From Mucidula mucida (lineage: Eukaryota; Basidiomycota; Agaricomycetes; Agaricales; Physalacriaceae): DNA of 64,000 nucleotides. The stretch covers positions 558,001 through 622,000 of the forward strand of contig JADNYV010000006.1 of assembly GCA_015501055.1 (NCBI GenBank), written 5' to 3'. The notes under the pieces were generated by a model. The model made no database searches. It was not told the DNA's origin and saw only the letters and a program-made list of their open reading frames with translations. Positions 60,354 through 64,000 of this stretch are shown in pieces. Numbering within the stretch: position 1 is the first letter of the stretch; each line of letters starts with the position of its first letter. Position numbers and translations under genes: made by a program.

Positions 60354-61937
60354 TCAACTATATTCGATACCGTCTTTTAAAAGTAAGGGTCCCTCTAAAC
60401 CTTCTTTCACAAGCTGGCGGAATGCGGATTGAACACTCTCATCCACAAGGATTGCATAATCGACCTTGACCCGCCTGAGATTAACGCTGCCCTCAGCGTC
60501 GCTGCGTCGCGACTTGATCAGCTGGATGAGCTGCGAAGAAACCTTCAACCCGCGCAGCCCTTTCAAGGTCAACACTTCCAAGCCTTCAACTAGACCACTC
60601 TCTCTCGACAACGCCCGACATAATTTGTTCACGCTGCCTTGTTTTGCTAAGACAATTTCCAGGCGCACCAATATCGGCGTAGAGGTCAAGAGCTGGACCA
60701 AACCATCAACTTCCCGTGTGTCTGCTTCGCGCAGCGCAAGGGACATATTCTTTATAAACTGTCCCGTAGGAAGAGAAAGGGACTGTAAAATCGGCTTGCT
60801 AGCGCAATTGTGATGCTCATGAAGCTGGATCCGCAGCCGAGTCAGATTAGGCATCTGCAATCGAGGTAGGAGCTTGGCGGCGTTTCTAATGCATCCAGTG
60901 AATGTCAGCGACTGGACGGAATCGTTGACACATGGCTGTATATTCGCGGGAAGGGTGCCACCAATGTAGACCTCTGCGGTCTTGAGGTTCTTGGTCGTGT
61001 CGAGAATGGTTAGTGTTGTCGAGCTACTCGCCTGGAAGCCTTCATAATGGAAACTGTCGATTCGGTCCCATGGAAGGTCTACGGCGCGGTGGAAGAGACG
61101 GATGCTCCCCGCCGTACCTATCGAAGTGAGGGGAGCGTGCTTGAAAGCTGTGATGGACCCAGGCGGCACCTCTTCTTCATTATCGACCGTGGACATTGCT
61201 AGAACCACGGATTTCAGCTGCTCGAATGTGCCAGGGATATTGTTGAAGGCTGTATACTCTGAGGTGGGAAGAGAAAGGGCAGCGAATCGCCATCGGGAAC
61301 ATGACAGCAAGATGATGGGAAGGGATGGGTGGCCGGTGATGGAACGACGCGAATGTAAGGTGACGGCGAGCTGTCGACCGCACGAGCGCGCGAGGTACGC
61401 GCCGAGGAGGAAGACATGCGAGAGGGAGTTGGCATAGTCAAAGTTGCATGCGAGATAGGTCCATAGATGTGGCATGGAAAGAGCTGTGCGTCTCCACCGG
61501 GAGGATACATGCGATAGCACCCAGGAAGGATAGTTCATCTGCAAGGAATTCTCATTCTGCTTCGACTCTTCTTCAAAGTCGTCCACGACAATCCTGAATA
61601 TTTCTCCTAGGACTTCGGAGGGCGTCCCTCGTAGCGGGTGCAGCGCGGTCTGTCCTTCTCGGAGCCGGCTCTCGACCTGCTTTTTCTTCTCGTCAAGGTC
61701 GTTCAACGTGCTGTTGATAAGAGAGATTCGCTCCTCCAGATGAGATAGAACCTCCTGATTCTCCAGGTGCAACGAAAGCAATTCCTTAGCTTCATGATCC
61801 ATTGGAGGGTCATTGCAACTCAGCAATTCTTTCAGACGCAAGTCATTTCTGGGAGGCGCGCCGATCTCAGCCTGGGCGTTGTCGGCGCTGAACCCACATT
61901 GAGGGCAACACTGGTGATGAGAAATCAAGTCGAGCAT
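60354..61937 (-). CDS. F-box-like domain protein, intronless
   Basis: 527-residue protein in one uninterrupted exon, of the large basidiomycete F-box-like family. The N-terminus has a CxxC pair (QCCPQCGF). A coiled coil follows (HLEERISLINSTLNDLDEKK), then the F-box-like segment LHPLRGTPSEVLGEIFRIVV and SHVSSRWRRTALSMPHLWTY, which would bind Skp1 in an SCF ubiquitin ligase. The rest is leucine-rich (for example LTRLRIQLHEHHNCASKP and LEVLTLKGLRGLKVSSQLIQ), probably a substrate-recognition solenoid. Lack of introns contrasts with neighbours. It is divergent from the cyclin gene across 100 bp. Confidence 0.85.
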   Translation of the reverse strand: MLDLISHHQCCPQCGFSADNAQAEIGAPPRNDLRLKELLSCNDPPMDHEAKELLSLHLENQEVLSHLEERISLINSTLNDLDEKKKQVESRLREGQTALHPLRGTPSEVLGEIFRIVVDDFEEESKQNENSLQMNYPSWVLSHVSSRWRRTALSMPHLWTYLACNFDYANSLSHVFLLGAYLARSCGRQLAVTLHSRRSITGHPSLPIILLSCSRWRFAALSLPTSEYTAFNNIPGTFEQLKSVVLAMSTVDNEEEVPPGSITAFKHAPLTSIGTAGSIRLFHRAVDLPWDRIDSFHYEGFQASSSTTLTILDTTKNLKTAEVYIGGTLPANIQPCVNDSVQSLTFTGCIRNAAKLLPRLQMPNLTRLRIQLHEHHNCASKPILQSLSLPTGQFIKNMSLALREADTREVDGLVQLLTSTPILVRLEIVLAKQGSVNKLCRALSRESGLVEGLEVLTLKGLRGLKVSSQLIQLIKSRRSDAEGSVNLRRVKVDYAILVDESVQSAFRQLVKEGLEGPLLLKDGIEYS

Positions 61938-62037
61938 GGAACAAAGTACTTAAATGAACGAACCATGTCAGTGTCACAATCCATGATATGATGATGGTCG
62001 AAAGCTGACCCGCGATAGGGGCTATCATGGTTTGCTG
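61938..62037. promoter_or_regulatory. bidirectional promoter F-box gene/cyclin gene
   Basis: 100 bp between the divergent starts at 61937 and 62038. Contains repeated ATGAT units (61980-61995). Confidence 0.45.
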
Positions 62038-62891
62038 ATGACGACTATGTACCCGCTCGCGTCGCTGCAGCAAATTTCGCAGTCCCCATCGCCGATACCG
62101 CCTGCATTGGAGGCAGCTCTCAGGGCGCATGGCTGCAAGCTGATCCACATCGCGACGACACTTTTACGCCTCCCCCATGTCGCCTGTGCCACAGCCCAAA
62201 TTCTATTCCAGCGCTTCTGGGTCGTTTCTTCACTTTTGACGTTCAGCGTCAGCGACATCGCCTTTGGAGCTCTCTATCTGTCCAGCAAACTGGAAGAATG
62301 CGCTGTCCGGATACGCGACTTGATTAACATCTTTCATGTTCTGCTGCACAGGGACACGAAAGGCAAGACGAGGATAGAGCCCATGTCGTATTTTGGAAAC
62401 ACCTTTTATGAATTGAAGGATCGCGTCGTAGTCGCGGAGATGCAGATTTTGAAGAGACTGGGGTTCAACACGAGTGTCGTCCTCCCGTTCGGTTCTCTCA
62501 TCAACTACCTCCGTCTGTTGGGCCAGGATAGCAAAGAGGTGGTACAAAAAGCCTGGGGATATCTCAACGATGCGTGTGTATATATCACTTACTCTACCAC
62601 ATCCCTTTTATTCATTATACACAATAATGCAGAATGCAGACCCCCGTCTATACCCTTTATCAAGTGCCCACTATCGTCAGCGCAGCTATTCTTTTGACGT
62701 CCAGACACATGCAGATCCCGCTGCCGGATCGGTGGTGGGTCCTTTTCGATGCTGAATGGGAGGATGTGTGGACCGTTTGCGGTTTCATCACGACTCTGTA
62801 TCATGCCGAACCTTGTCAAGACTGGAAGGTCGAAGCCATGATGGACAAGAAGGACGTGCGCCAGTGGGTTGAAGAACATCCGATGACCTAG
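62038..62891 (+). CDS. cyclin L-like protein
   Basis: Transcription/splicing-type cyclin that partners a CDK. ATG 62038 (MTTMYPLASLQQ) leads into the cyclin fold: LEAALRAHGCKLIHIATTLL, LRLPHVACATAQILFQRFW, SDIAFGALYLSSKLEE and RIRDLINIFHVLLHRD. The second cyclin fold has EMQILKRLGFNTSVVLPFG. An intron joins KAWGYLNDA to MQTPVYTLYQVPTIVSAAI, and the protein ends RQWVEEHPMT. The residue pattern is closest to cyclin L (Ania-6). With about 260 residues it lacks the Arg/Ser tail typical of animal cyclin L, so either the tail is truly absent or a further 3' exon is missed. Confidence 0.82.
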
Positions 62892-63923
62892 AGACTGTAA
62901 GGATGTGAGAAGTGTTTGTTTATCTCCGATACAAGTCTGATGCTCGCCTGCTAGGATTGGTTCCCTCAGCCCGTCAGTTAGCATGCGGCAATAACTTTGG
63001 GAAAGCTACACTTTCTGCCGCCTTATCTCGCTGTGAGGTCAAGGGAAGTGTTAGCGACTAGTGGTCCTCTGCAACGGCATAGTTCACGACACAAGTGAAG
63101 TCTAAAATAGAACGCCACATTGCTCTATTCCAAGCTAGCACCCAACGTAACCTTCAATATTATTGATTTCTGTTGCATTGTGCTGAGTACTGACCAGTCA
63201 GGCGTGAGGAGGAGCAGCGCGGAATTCCGAGATGTCTGTTCAATAGGATCCATCTTCTTGTCGGGAGATGGACACAACATTTTGACAACTTCACAAAGCG
63301 ACATTCATATTCAATTGACCAAACAATGTGCAAACTCCTGGTGTTGGCGGGGATCGTGGAGTCTACAGAAGGGCTCTAGAGCTAGAGGTAGTCATACGGT
63401 GGATGCGAAGCTGGCGTTCATGGGCGATCGAGAAGTGGGTTCAACAAGTATCCCCTTGGACCTTTCCGAAATGATGGGGCATGTTCGAAGGGTCGGGAGA
63501 GGAAGAAAGACAGCCTGGATTATGAAGCACACGTGAAGCTGGGTTGTCGGTGGAGGTCAAAGAGCATGAGGACAGAGAATCAGAGGTCCCCCCGTAGGCA
63601 ATCACGGATGTAGGATCGAGACCAGGCTAGAACCAGGAAAAACGCGAAACTCGAAAGACCGACGCGTTTCGGAGTTTGTGGCGCAAAAATATCTTGACCG
63701 GTAATTTCGTTGGAGCGAAGATGTGTATGTTAGTATGACTCTGGGTGACAATATTGCAGCGTGCCGCAGCCCACAACCGTATTGCGTGTAATGCCGTCGG
63801 CCAACGTCACGATCTACCCCGCCTACGTCATCGGCTCAGCTTGACTCTTGACGACCAACTTGCTTAGCCCGCTCAAACACGCCCTTTACACGCTTTTACA
63901 CGCGATAAACGACTGTGCCAGGC
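62892..63923. other. gene-poor stretch near right edge
   Basis: A 138-codon plus-strand frame (63120-63536) has no recognisable domain and is not supported as a gene. The stretch 63830-63920 is CT/CA-rich and could be the promoter of the gene suggested at 63924. Confidence 0.35.
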
Positions 63924-64000
63924 ATGCATATCCCCGCCCTTTCTTCGGCAAAGTCACAGGAAAAGGACAAGACGGCCGGAGGAGTGTTGAATTCATTTAT
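63924..64000 (+). CDS. possible 5' end of a gene cut by the window edge
   Basis: ATG 63924 opens a frame (MHIPALSSAKSQEKDKTAGG) that stays open to the edge and is preceded by a fungal-looking pyrimidine-rich leader. Too short to identify. Confidence 0.3.
   Translation, partial: MHIPALSSAKSQEKDKTAGGVLNSF

Noticed and set aside
63120..63536. 138-codon plus-strand frame near the right edge
   Set aside because: No family match, unremarkable composition, and no splice or promoter support.

Overview
The window is fungal nuclear DNA, most likely from an agaricomycete basidiomycete. The signs are dense, intron-rich genes whose introns are mostly 45-65 nt, very short intergenic gaps, an alpha-aminoadipate reductase for fungal lysine synthesis, a Zn2Cys6 regulator, and an F-box-like protein of the type expanded in mushrooms. 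Every gene model here was assembled by eye from reading frames and splice signals. There are no prokaryotic operons, CRISPR arrays or rRNA genes, and I found no convincing tRNA.

Left part (1-25.3 kb), mostly housekeeping. In order: a Sec7-type ARF exchange factor of the Gea/GBF1 class running off the left edge; an NAD-dependent epimerase-like protein; a 3-hydroxyisobutyrate dehydrogenase; an arrestin-fold-like protein; a WD40 protein; a secreted beta-lactamase-like serine hydrolase. Then PFS2 (mRNA 3'-end processing) sits head-to-head with LYS2, followed by a small Yar1-like ankyrin protein, TFB3/MAT1 of TFIIH, and a family C78 peptidase facing proteasome subunit alpha-4.

Middle (25.7-45.4 kb): a Dal5-type MFS transporter, a long-chain acyl-CoA synthetase, a small zinc-ribbon protein built from micro-exons, a Zn2Cys6 transcription factor, NOP16 with an unusually long intron, QCR10, a HAD-type hydrolase ending in a peroxisomal SKL signal, and a penta-EF-hand protein.

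Right part (46.6-64 kb): the Rab GTPase YPT1, a complete Argonaute, a truncated short-chain dehydrogenase relic, a SET-domain protein, a secreted six-hairpin glycosidase-like protein, a RecQ helicase, an F-box-like protein, a cyclin L-like protein, and possibly the start of another gene at the right edge. Gene-poor stretches lie at 32.3-34.2, 37.2-38.3, 42.5-44.0, 45.0-46.7 and 56.2-57.5 kb.

I saw no wholly new multi-gene system. The most interesting points are the C78 peptidase paired with a proteasome gene, three GC-AG introns, the 7-nt and 18-nt coding exons of the zinc-ribbon gene, the 861-nt NOP16 intron, the intact Argonaute, and the SKL-tagged HAD protein.
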